Positions 1 to 6,627 of a stretch of 12,821 nucleotides of DNA are shown here, piece after piece. The stretch is from the NCBI GenBank assembly GCA_937885175.1, contig CAKZZO010000038.1, positions 1 to 12,821 on the forward strand. Reading direction: 5' to 3'. A program made the translations under genes and the position numbers. Under the pieces are notes generated by a model, which worked only from the letters and a program-made list of their open reading frames with translations, had not been told where the DNA came from and did not search any database. Numbering within the stretch: position 1 is the first letter of the stretch; the number at the start of each line of letters is the position of its first letter. This DNA is from an uncultured Treponema sp. (GTDB taxonomy: Bacteria > Spirochaetota > Spirochaetia > Treponematales > Treponemataceae).

Positions 1-289
1 GAACCTGCTGAATTTCATCCAGAACAATCAGCGTTTTTTGGGGCTTAATTTCCACCCCGCTCAGGGCAGAAAAAACTCTTATAAGGCGGTCTGTGTCAAA
101 ATCAGAAAAAGAATTCTTGATTTCGGGTGTGTCGTCGCAGTTTATGTAGGCAAGATTTTCGTATTCCCTTGCACCAAATTCCTTGAGCAGCCAGGTTTTT
201 CCGACCTGACGCGCCCCGTTCAGAATGAGAGGTTTTCTATCTTTCCTGTTTTTCCATGCAAGCAAATCTTGATATGCGTTTCTTTCCAT
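1..289 (-). CDS. AAA-family ATPase, DUF4143 type (N-terminal part, runs off the window)
   Basis: The frame opens with ATG at 289 and stays open for 96 codons to the left edge, so only the N-terminus is visible. Residues 25-32 read GARQVGKT, a Walker A motif typical of the AAA_14/DUF4143 ATPases. Residues 87-94 (LIVLDEIQ) are the Walker B strand with its DE pair. About 20 residues precede the P-loop, as is usual for this family. Members normally run to roughly 380-450 residues with a C-terminal DUF4143 domain. They are common multi-copy orphan ATPases in spirochaetes, Bacteroidetes and archaea, and their function is not established. An AGGGGA ribosome-binding site lies about 9 bases before the ATG. 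The gene has its own promoter overlapping a direct repeat, which suggests a self-contained unit. Family assignment is firm; function is unknown. Confidence 0.88.
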   Translation of the reverse strand, partial: MERNAYQDLLAWKNRKDRKPLILNGARQVGKTWLLKEFGAREYENLAYINCDDTPEIKNSFSDFDTDRLIRVFSALSGVEIKPQKTLIVLDEIQQV

Positions 290-316
290 AAGTGTAATTT
301 CCCCTACTAGCGGTTT

Positions 317-345
317 ATTCTACACTTTTATGAGGGAACTTTCAA
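317..345 (-). promoter_or_regulatory. Sigma70-type promoter of the ATPase gene
   Basis: On the minus strand a -35 box TTGAAA (345-340) is followed after exactly 17 bases by a -10 box TAGAAT (322-317). Each box differs from consensus at one position. Transcription would start near 310, about 20 bases before the ATG at 289. The spacer between the two boxes is almost exactly the first copy of the 20-bp direct repeat, so a repeat-binding protein would compete with RNA polymerase here. Confidence 0.7.
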
Positions 346-404
346 TAATTTTTTACACTTTTATGAGCGAACCTGTAAATATATTTACACTTTTATGAGG
401 GAAG
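321..404. repeat. Three phased direct repeats, putative operator array
   Basis: Three copies of a unit whose plus-strand core is TACACTTTTATGAGSGAA begin at 321, 354 and 386. The core differs among copies at only one base (C in the middle copy). The start-to-start distances of 33 and 32 bp are close to three helical turns, so all copies present the same DNA face. Copy 1 fills the -35/-10 spacer of the ATPase promoter, and copies 2 and 3 lie upstream of it. The bases between copies are AT-rich and not conserved. A repressor site is the simplest reading; a dispersed repeat family associated with this ATPase type is the alternative. Confidence 0.75.
374..389. repeat. Perfect 16-bp palindrome TGTAAATATATTTACA
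   Basis: The two 8-base halves are exact reverse complements with no spacer. The right half overlaps the start of the third direct repeat (386 on). The half-site TGTAAA also occurs on the minus strand at the end of repeat copies 2 and 3. This is the shape expected of a dimeric helix-turn-helix operator, but no regulator is visible in the window. Confidence 0.6.
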
Positions 405-407
405 TTA

Positions 408-888
408 TCATCTTAAAGAACAGTTCAACTTCCCATTTCTTTTTTCCTCTGTCTTGGAATCAATAGTTGTATAGTCAATATGCTTCTTATTCCTTGTAAC
501 AAAAGAAATTCCGGAATCACAAAGGTCAAGGAACTGCTTTTTGTTGAAGTAACCCCTGTCAAAAACCCCGATGTCGTCTTTTGATAGTTTCATGTCTTTC
601 AGTGTCGAGTTCTCATGCTTCTGGGCCTTCGTAATAAAAGGATAGTCAGCGCATTCCGTTTCGTAATCAAACCGGGTATTGACTTTATTCCTGCATGATA
701 GAGGTCATTGTCACTTTCAATTGCATTCTCAATTCCCCTCAATCCTTTCTGCCCAGTCAGCCGGGCAGCCATCATCGCATATAATTGGGTGCGGCAGTTC
801 AGCATCTTCTGAAAAACATCGCTGCTCAAGAAAATTCCCGGAAGCAATGAAGCAGCCAACGTTTGAAATATGCTCTTCCGCTGCCACG
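408..888 (-). pseudogene. Decayed IS transposase (IS4-type DDE), internally deleted and frame-disrupted
   Basis: Two reading frames hold pieces of one transposase. The upstream piece (about 888-690) has no ATG; it reads RKSIFQTLAASLLPG and later QLYAMMAARLTGQKGLRGIE, the N-terminal region of IS4-type transposases. The downstream piece (about 690-408) reads FDYETECADYPFITKAQKHE and then GVFDRGYF, carrying the second catalytic aspartate of the DDE_Tnp_1 fold, followed by ISFVTRNKK. The frames meet near 690 without the intervening section. About 150-200 residues, including the first catalytic aspartate, appear deleted. The C-terminal catalytic glutamate region is also absent, because a stop comes at 408. 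The remnant starts directly after the ilvN stop codon and lies on the same strand. It cannot encode an active enzyme. The IS4 assignment comes from recognised motifs only. Confidence 0.8.
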
Positions 889-890
889 CC

Positions 891-1382
891 TTACTTCATC
901 ACCTCGCTGCCACGCTGCATTGCGGTCAGTCCAGTCTTGACCAGTTCGATAATGCCGTAGGGTTCAAGCAGGCGAATCAGGCTTGCAATTTTGTCTTCGC
1001 TGCCGGTGGCTTCTACGATGACGGATTCCTGGGAAACGTCAACGATATGGGCACGGAAGATGTCACAGGTTTCAATGATAACAGCGCGGTCGGTGCCTTT
1101 TGCCTTTACTTTTATCAGTGCCATTTCGCGGCGGCAGGACTCTGAGGAATGGAAGTGGGCGATAGAAATAACTTCCACCAGCTTTGCCAGTTGCTTGCGA
1201 ATCTGATCGAGCGTATATTCATCGCCGTCAACCACAATCGTCATGCGGGACTGACCGGGATTATGGGTTTCACAAACGGTCAGACTGTCGATATTGAATC
1301 CACGGCGGCTGAACAGCCCTGAGACCCGGCTCAGAACGCCTGCGTGGTTTTCTACTAAAACTGAAAGAACATATTTAGACAT
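891..1382 (-). CDS. ilvN: Acetolactate synthase small (regulatory) subunit
   Basis: This 163-residue protein has the usual length of the short IlvN/IlvH type. Residues about 4-75 form an ACT domain, with NHAGVLSRVSGLFSRRGFN as the effector-binding loop. Residues about 83-157 are the C-terminal ALS small-subunit domain. The family binds the catalytic subunit IlvB and confers activation and valine feedback inhibition on acetolactate/acetohydroxybutyrate synthesis, the first step of branched-chain amino acid synthesis. The start is ATG with GGGAG a few bases upstream. It is the last gene of the thrA operon, separated from the preceding stop by a hairpin-rich 154-base spacer. No ilvB lies next to it, whereas ilvB and ilvN are usually adjacent; the catalytic subunit must be encoded elsewhere. 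A transposase remnant follows directly, so the original downstream context may have been lost. Confidence 0.95.
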   Translation of the reverse strand: MSKYVLSVLVENHAGVLSRVSGLFSRRGFNIDSLTVCETHNPGQSRMTIVVDGDEYTLDQIRKQLAKLVEVISIAHFHSSESCRREMALIKVKAKGTDRAVIIETCDIFRAHIVDVSQESVIVEATGSEDKIASLIRLLEPYGIIELVKTGLTAMQRGSEVMK

Positions 1383-1392
1383 GCTACACTCC

Positions 1393-1536
1393 CGTAAAAA
1401 GTCAAGAAGAAAACTTCAGTTTTCGATTGACTTTTTACGCCCTTCCGCAATGCAATGAGGAAGGGCACTTGATATAAAGTTTGCGACGCAAACTTTGAGA
1501 AGATAAAAACTGACGCTATTTCAGACGGTTTTTATC
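1393..1536 (-). promoter_or_regulatory. Spacer with four consecutive hairpins before ilvN
   Basis: Almost the whole spacer folds on itself. Hairpin 1 pairs 1393-1405 (CGTAAAAAGTCAA) with 1427-1439, 13 bp perfect, with an inner 6-bp stem 1409-1414/1419-1424. Hairpin 2 pairs 1439-1446 (GCCCTTCC) with 1459-1466, 8 bp. Hairpin 3 is a 10+1+10 palindrome, 1476-1485 (AAAGTTTGCG) with 1487-1496. Hairpin 4 pairs 1502-1510 (GATAAAAAC) with 1528-1536, 9 bp, and starts right after the upstream stop codon. None has the GC-rich stem plus U-run of a standard terminator. Possible roles are an attenuator, an RNA processing or stability site, or inserted palindromic repeats. The ilvN ribosome-binding site begins just after hairpin 1. 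Confidence 0.65.
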
Positions 1537-3504
1537 TCACACTCCTCTGTATACGCCCAGCAGACGCACGTCTTCGGCTTTTGCTTTGAGTGCGTTCAGG
1601 ACTTTGCGTACATATTTTTCCTTATCTTTTACCGTTTCGTCAAGTACGGCATCGGCATAGAACCAGTAGCGCCAGGGTTTGCCTGCAATTGGACGGCTTT
1701 CCAAGCGGCTCAGATTCAGATGGGCTTCCTGGAAAATTCCCAGACATTCGTACAAGGCACCCGGCTCGTTGTTGGTGCTGAACATAAAGGAAGCCATGTT
1801 GGGGGATGAACCTTCACCCAGTTGCTGACGAAAGGCCTGTTCTTCCGCATCGCATGTCAAATGGTTAGGAGCGATTATCACAAAGCGGGTATAGTTTCGG
1901 GGATCGTCCTCGATGCCTTCCTTGAGCACTTCCAGTTTGTAGAGTTTGGCATTCACCGCACTTGCAATGGCAGCATTCTCGGGAGTATTTTTTTCGCTCA
2001 CCAGTTTTGCCGCCGTCGCCGTGGATACCGCCTCAATCTGCGTCCAGTCCTTGTGCTCAAAAAGAAAGTTGTGGCACTGACTCAAAGCCTGAGGGTGAGA
2101 GTAGACTGTTTTTACGGTGTCTAAAGTTGCGCCCTTGCAGGCCAAAAGCGAATGCTGAATGCGCAATGTAATCGAACCAACAATCGACACATCCTCAAAT
2201 GCAGTAAGGTTGTCATAGTTCTGATAGACTGAACCGGCAAGACTGTTTTCGATGGGAACCATGCCGTAGTCAGCACGTCCGTCCACCACAGCCTGAAACA
2301 AGTCGCGGAAAGAATCCATGGGTTCTGCCTTTACGCTGCCGTCAAAATAGCGGTCAATAGCCTGTTCCGCATAGGCACCTTTTTTGCCGCTGAAGGCACA
2401 GGAAATCTTTTCTTTTTTTGTACCAGTCGTTTTTTCCGCGACAGGCGTTTTTGTAGATTTTTTTGGTGCACGGATATGGGCAACGGACTTTCCAACTACA
2501 GGAGCAAGGGCTTCAATATCGCGCATGAGTTTGTCAAACTGTTCTGGATACAGGGCCTGAGCCGCATCACTCAAGGCCTTTTCGGGATGGCAGTGCACCT
2601 CAACGATAATGCCGTCCGCACCGCTTGCAATCGCTGCCAATCCCATGGGGGGAATCTTGTCACGAATACCCACGGCATGGCTGGGGTCAACAATTATGGG
2701 AAGGTGGGTCATGCTCCGCAGAATGGGAATGGCACTCAAATCCAGCGTATTGCGTGTTGCCTTTTCATAGGTGCGGATGCCCCGCTCACAGAGAATCACC
2801 TTGTCGGTGCCTGAAGACAGCAGATATTCGGCTGCCATCAAAAGTTCTTCAATCGTTGCAGAAAGACCACGCTTTAAGATAACCGGCTTACCCAGTGCGC
2901 CCAGTTTTTTGAGCAGCTCAAAGTTCTGCATGTTGCGGGCACCAACCTGATACACGTCCACATAGTCTTTCATCACGGGGATATTTTCCGCCGCAACGAT
3001 TTCAGTTACTACAGGAAGTCCATAGCGCTCGCCCGCTTCTTTAAGATATTTTAATCCTTCTTCCCCCAAACCCTGAAAAGAATAGGGAGAGGTACGGGGC
3101 TTGTAAGCACCACCACGGAGCATGACCGCCCCGCTCTTTGCAACTGCCGCTGCTGCGTCCATCATCTGCTGACGGCTTTCTACGGCACAGGGTCCTGCAA
3201 TGGAAACGACACGACTTCCGCCTACGCGGATAATCTGCCCCCAGTTGTTTGGCACTTCAACAATTGTATTTTCTGGCTTGAACTCGCGGCTTGCCATCTT
3301 GTAGGGCTTGGAAATGGGGATGACGTTTGCCACGCCAGGGAGCACTTCCACTTCACGGATATCCATGGCAAGTTTTCCCACAGCCGCAAGAATCGTGCTT
3401 TCCTCGCCCTTTACTTCATTAAGCTTGAACTTATTCTTGGAAAGCAGGCTCTTTATATTGTCCTTTTCTTTTTCAGTAATGTCATTTTTAAGTACAATAA
3501 TCAT
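1537..3504 (-). CDS. aroF-pheA: Fused DAHP synthase - prephenate dehydratase
   Basis: This 655-residue protein joins two enzymes. Residues 1-65 resemble the ferredoxin-like regulatory domain of Thermotoga-type DAHP synthases. Residues about 70-345 are the catalytic DAHP synthase, with GPCAVES (104-110), KPRTSPYSFQG (135-145), KRG (211-213), CERG (239-242) and DPSHAVG (273-279). It condenses phosphoenolpyruvate with erythrose 4-phosphate. A Lys/Thr-rich linker (348-366) follows. Residues about 368-545 are prephenate dehydratase, with PIENSLAGSV (417-426), SHPQALSQC (469-477) and TRF (539-541), making phenylpyruvate. Residues about 570-650 are an ACT domain with GALY (582-585) and the phenylalanine-site motif ESRP (602-605). 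No chorismate mutase domain is visible. The ATG at 3504 has AAGGA upstream and lies 12 bases after the thrA stop. Both the first step and the phenylalanine branch step could therefore answer to the same effector. Confidence 0.95.
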   Translation of the reverse strand: MIIVLKNDITEKEKDNIKSLLSKNKFKLNEVKGEESTILAAVGKLAMDIREVEVLPGVANVIPISKPYKMASREFKPENTIVEVPNNWGQIIRVGGSRVVSIAGPCAVESRQQMMDAAAAVAKSGAVMLRGGAYKPRTSPYSFQGLGEEGLKYLKEAGERYGLPVVTEIVAAENIPVMKDYVDVYQVGARNMQNFELLKKLGALGKPVILKRGLSATIEELLMAAEYLLSSGTDKVILCERGIRTYEKATRNTLDLSAIPILRSMTHLPIIVDPSHAVGIRDKIPPMGLAAIASGADGIIVEVHCHPEKALSDAAQALYPEQFDKLMRDIEALAPVVGKSVAHIRAPKKSTKTPVAEKTTGTKKEKISCAFSGKKGAYAEQAIDRYFDGSVKAEPMDSFRDLFQAVVDGRADYGMVPIENSLAGSVYQNYDNLTAFEDVSIVGSITLRIQHSLLACKGATLDTVKTVYSHPQALSQCHNFLFEHKDWTQIEAVSTATAAKLVSEKNTPENAAIASAVNAKLYKLEVLKEGIEDDPRNYTRFVIIAPNHLTCDAEEQAFRQQLGEGSSPNMASFMFSTNNEPGALYECLGIFQEAHLNLSRLESRPIAGKPWRYWFYADAVLDETVKDKEKYVRKVLNALKAKAEDVRLLGVYRGV

Positions 3505-3516
3505 GTTCTCGTTCCT

Positions 3517-6018
3517 TTATCGCTCCGGGTTAAAACTGACCGTACGAAGAATGTCGCCAAACACGCCTGCCGCCGTAACACCAGCACCCGCACCGTAACC
3601 GCGGACAGTCAGCGGAATCGGTGTGTAGCGGGCAGTCTCAAAGACAAATGCGTTTTCGCCACCGCGTACGCCATAAAGCGGGTCATCCGCTCCTACTTCC
3701 AGCATGCCTACGCTTACCTTGCCGTTGCGGATAGAGGCTCCCATGCGAAGCACCTTGCCCTGCTTTTTGAGTTCCGCCATTTTCTTGTCAAAGTAGTCAT
3801 CCACTTGCGGAAGGCGGGTCAAGAATTCTTCCGTCGTGCCTTCAATGTCAAAGCCTTCCGGGAAGATTGAATTCATCTTGATGTCGGAAAGTTCGATGCT
3901 CATGCCGGCTTCACGGGCGATAATCAGTGCCTTGCGAGCAACATCAGTACCTTTAAGGTCATCCCGGGGATCTGGCTCAGTATAGCGCAACTCCTTTGCC
4001 TCAAGCACCGCCTCGCTGAACTTTTTGCCTTCGTCCAGTTTTCCAAAAATGTAAGAAAGGGAGCCGGACATAATGCCGTTAAAGCCCGTGAGGGAGTCGC
4101 CTGACTTAAAGAGATTCTGCAAGGTATCGATAATGGGAAGCCCCGCACCAACATTTGTCTCATAGAGGAAGCGGCGGTTTGCCTTGTTCGCCACCTGACG
4201 CAGTTTGTGGTAGAATTCCATGCTCATGGAATTTGCCCGCTTGTTTGGCGTAGCAATGTGCATGCCCGCCGCAAGAATATCAAGGTAGCGTTCGGGAAGG
4301 TCATAACTTGCGGTACAATCAACGAAAATAGGATTCAGGGGCTTGTTTTCCTTTACGAATGCAAGGATTTCATCCACGTTTGCTTTTTTCGTTGCCTTCT
4401 TTGAATCCTCCCGCCAGTTGGTCAGGTCAAGTCCGTTACCGTCCAGCAGCATGCCGTCCAGCGTTGAGATTGCCAGAACCTTGATGTCCACGTTCTGCGC
4501 GCGCAGTTTTTTCTGCTGGTCACGAATCTGGTCAAGCAATGCGCCGCCAATAGTTCCTGCGCCAAAGGCAAAGACTTCCACAGGCTGGGCAGTGTTAAAG
4601 AAGAAGATATGGGCAGCCTTTACCGCCAAATCCCCCCACTCGCCGCGCACGACTGCGGAAATGGAGCGTTCGCTTGAGCCCTGGGCAATGGCAAGAATAT
4701 TGATGTCGCGGCTTGCAAGTGCGTCAAAGAATTTTCCCGCCACACCACGGTTTTTCTTCATGCCGTCGCCAACGATAGAAACAATCGCGCAGTTTTCACG
4801 CACCTCAATGGGGTTGATTACGCCGTCACGAATCTCCAAATCAAATTCAGCAGAAAGCACATCCTTAACGAGCACCGCCTGGCTTGCGCGGACGCAAAAA
4901 GTAATCGTATATTCAGATGAAGACTGGGTAATGAGCAAAAGGGAAGCACCTGCGCGGCTGACGGCGGCAAAAATACGGCTTGCCGTTCCCGTCCGCCCCT
5001 TCATGCCGCTTCCGCTCACGCTGACCATCGCCACGTTTTTTAGGCTGGAAATACCCCGCACCGCATTTGGCGTCTTTTCGTTTTCTACATATGGTCCCTT
5101 GCCGATTCTTGTACCGCGGGCAGAAGGATTGTGGCTGTTCAGGCTCCAGGCCTCAATGCCCTTTGCGGCAAGCGGTGCCAGCGTTTTTGGATGCAGAACC
5201 TTGCTTCCGAAGAAAGAAAGTTCCATGGCTTCCTCATAGGTCATGTCCTGCACCAGAATGGCATCGGGAACAATGCGCGGGTCTGCGGTGTAAATGCCGT
5301 CTACGTCCGTCCAGAATTCCACTTTCTCTGCGCCAAGACCTGCCCCGATAATTGCCGCGCTAAAGTCAGAACCATTGCGTCCCAGCAAGCCCATCACATC
5401 CTTGTCGTCCGTATGGGCACGCCAAGAACAGACAAACCCCGGGAACAAGAGAATCTGAGGCTGGTCACTTTCCGCTCCGTCACGGTACTTTCCCAAAGCC
5501 TCACTTGTACGGGTATAATCCGGTTCTCCCTCTTTCTGATCGCCAGTAGTAAAGATAAATTTGCGGCTGTCCAGCAGAAGCACCCGCTGTTTTTTTGCAA
5601 CAAGGACAGCATTCACCATCGGCACGCAGCAGAGTTCTCCCATGCCCATGATGCGGCAGTGAATGGAAATCGGACACTCGCCAAAGGTTGCAACGCCATT
5701 CAAAAGTTTTTCAAGTTCTTCAAAATTCGGCTCGATTTTTTTAAGTACGTCCGCTGCGATAAAGTCCTTTACATTCGCATGAAGTTCATCGCAGATTTCT
5801 TCGTGAGTCTTACGGATTGCACCCACATAGTCAGCAGGTTTTCCTGTTCCCGCAACACAGCCGTCAATTGCAGCCTGCAGGGCATTTGACACACCTGCAA
5901 CCGCCGACACAATCACGCTCACGCGGTCAGTCTTTGCACGGCCAATCATAATTTCAACGGAATCAAGAATTCTGCTGGCATCTCCCATTGAAGTGCCGCC
6001 AAATTTAAGTGTAAGCAT
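3517..6018 (-). CDS. thrA: Bifunctional aspartokinase / homoserine dehydrogenase
   Basis: The 833-residue length matches ThrA/MetL-type fusions (about 810-820). Residues 1-300 form the aspartokinase, with KFGGTS (5-10), NGSDFSA (215-221) and TDVDGIYTADPR (237-248). Residues about 320-460 hold the paired ACT regulatory region, with SVSGSGM (333-339) and SIVGDGM (414-420), the usual site of threonine feedback. Residues about 480-833 are homoserine dehydrogenase: FGAGTIGG (485-492) is the dinucleotide-binding loop, and NVGAGLPII (622-630) and EPDPRDDLKGTD (681-692) are substrate-domain motifs. It catalyses the first and third steps from aspartate toward threonine and methionine. The ATG at 6018 has GAGGAAGT directly upstream and a clear promoter. 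It is the first gene of the operon; the next gene starts 12 bases after its stop. No key residue appears missing. Confidence 0.97.
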   Translation of the reverse strand: MLTLKFGGTSMGDASRILDSVEIMIGRAKTDRVSVIVSAVAGVSNALQAAIDGCVAGTGKPADYVGAIRKTHEEICDELHANVKDFIAADVLKKIEPNFEELEKLLNGVATFGECPISIHCRIMGMGELCCVPMVNAVLVAKKQRVLLLDSRKFIFTTGDQKEGEPDYTRTSEALGKYRDGAESDQPQILLFPGFVCSWRAHTDDKDVMGLLGRNGSDFSAAIIGAGLGAEKVEFWTDVDGIYTADPRIVPDAILVQDMTYEEAMELSFFGSKVLHPKTLAPLAAKGIEAWSLNSHNPSARGTRIGKGPYVENEKTPNAVRGISSLKNVAMVSVSGSGMKGRTGTASRIFAAVSRAGASLLLITQSSSEYTITFCVRASQAVLVKDVLSAEFDLEIRDGVINPIEVRENCAIVSIVGDGMKKNRGVAGKFFDALASRDINILAIAQGSSERSISAVVRGEWGDLAVKAAHIFFFNTAQPVEVFAFGAGTIGGALLDQIRDQQKKLRAQNVDIKVLAISTLDGMLLDGNGLDLTNWREDSKKATKKANVDEILAFVKENKPLNPIFVDCTASYDLPERYLDILAAGMHIATPNKRANSMSMEFYHKLRQVANKANRRFLYETNVGAGLPIIDTLQNLFKSGDSLTGFNGIMSGSLSYIFGKLDEGKKFSEAVLEAKELRYTEPDPRDDLKGTDVARKALIIAREAGMSIELSDIKMNSIFPEGFDIEGTTEEFLTRLPQVDDYFDKKMAELKKQGKVLRMGASIRNGKVSVGMLEVGADDPLYGVRGGENAFVFETARYTPIPLTVRGYGAGAGVTAAGVFGDILRTVSFNPER

Positions 6019-6047
6019 ACTTCCTCACAAAAAAATAACTTTTTTCT

Positions 6048-6076
6048 ATTGTAATGAAATATGCCCTGAATGACAA
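6048..6076 (-). promoter_or_regulatory. Promoter of the thrA operon
   Basis: The minus strand shows TTGTCA (6076-6071), a 17-base spacer, then TACAAT (6053-6048); each box is one base from consensus. Transcription should start near 6041, leaving a leader of only about 22 bases before the thrA ATG. That is too short for a lysine riboswitch, T-box or peptide attenuator, so control of thrA from this promoter should act at initiation or on the enzyme itself. Confidence 0.8.
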
Positions 6077-6113
6077 TGGCGATGTACGAGGCGATTTCAG
6101 GCGATGCGGAAAG

Positions 6114-6593
6114 CTATTTTACCTGACTGTAGAGGCCGGCCATTTCCTCACGCCAGGGAGAGCGGTTTTCCTCGTTGCGTTCCCATTCAATTTCCTTGAC
6201 GATTGAAAAATGACGCATGTCGTGGGGATTTTCAAAATGAAGCACGGCAAATTTTCCGTTTCCGATATAGGTCATGCGGTCTTTTTCGCTCAGGCGTTCA
6301 TTCTCCGAAAGTTTTTTTACGATGCAGTCAAAATGAACGGGATTTCCGCTGCCTTTATTTGCCATTGCCGATGCCAGTTCCAGAATAGGCTGATTGCAGA
6401 TTTCACACAGGGAAGTGCGTGCCTTGAATTCACGGATGGCACTTTCGCTTTCTGCAATTTCCTGTGCTGAGATTTTGTGTGTCGGATACTGTTTCTGTTC
6501 TTTTTGCTTCTGACTTGCAGTTTCTTTCTGATTATTTTTTTTCTGATTGTTCCAACTGTTATTTCGTCCGCGTCGGCGGTCATTTCGGCTCAT
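6114..6593 (-). CDS. Hypothetical protein with basic Asn/Gln-rich tail and CxxC/HxxC motif
   Basis: The product is 159 residues from the ATG at 6593, which has GGAG five bases upstream. A GTG at 6599 in the same frame is too close to that site to be the start. Residues 1-40 are strongly basic and rich in Asn, Gln and Lys, and are probably disordered. Residues 63-66 (CEIC) and 87-90 (HFDC) could chelate one zinc ion as Cys-x2-Cys...His-x2-Cys. The segment after it (about 108-135) looks like a compact beta-rich domain ending in FSIVKEIEWER. The fold could bind nucleic acid, given the basic tail. I cannot name a family. It follows the 63-residue FlgM-like gene by 34 bases and is the last gene of that operon. 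Confidence 0.8.
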   Translation of the reverse strand: MSRNDRRRGRNNSWNNQKKNNQKETASQKQKEQKQYPTHKISAQEIAESESAIREFKARTSLCEICNQPILELASAMANKGSGNPVHFDCIVKKLSENERLSEKDRMTYIGNGKFAVLHFENPHDMRHFSIVKEIEWERNEENRSPWREEMAGLYSQVK

Positions 6594-6627
6594 ATGCACT
6601 CCATAAACCGGCGGAAAAGCAAGCGTC

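Noticed and set aside
321..395. Tiny plus-strand reading frame through the phased repeats (repeat copies 1 and 2 are in frame)
   Set aside because: It is about 20 codons, has no ribosome-binding site, and the third copy shifts frame and ends it.
321..404. Three direct repeats considered as a CRISPR array
   Set aside because: The units are only 18-20 bp, the gaps are about 13 bp, there are just three copies, and no cas genes are present; overlap with a promoter fits an operator better.
1383..1536. Classical leader-peptide attenuator or T-box before ilvN
   Set aside because: No start codon with a ribosome-binding site and a run of Val, Leu or Ile codons was found, no T-box sequence is visible, and no stem is followed by a U-run.
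4343..5889. Long plus-strand open frames (about 250-300 codons) antisense to thrA
   Set aside because: They lie wholly inside a clear thrA, have no family-like motifs or ribosome-binding sites, and arise from the codon pattern of the opposite strand.
6078..6105. GGCGAT recurring three times after the 159-residue gene
   Set aside because: The copies are short, irregularly spaced and not linked to a promoter element.
6019..6113. Lysine riboswitch or other leader control before thrA
   Set aside because: The promoter places the transcript start about 22 bases from the ATG, leaving no room.
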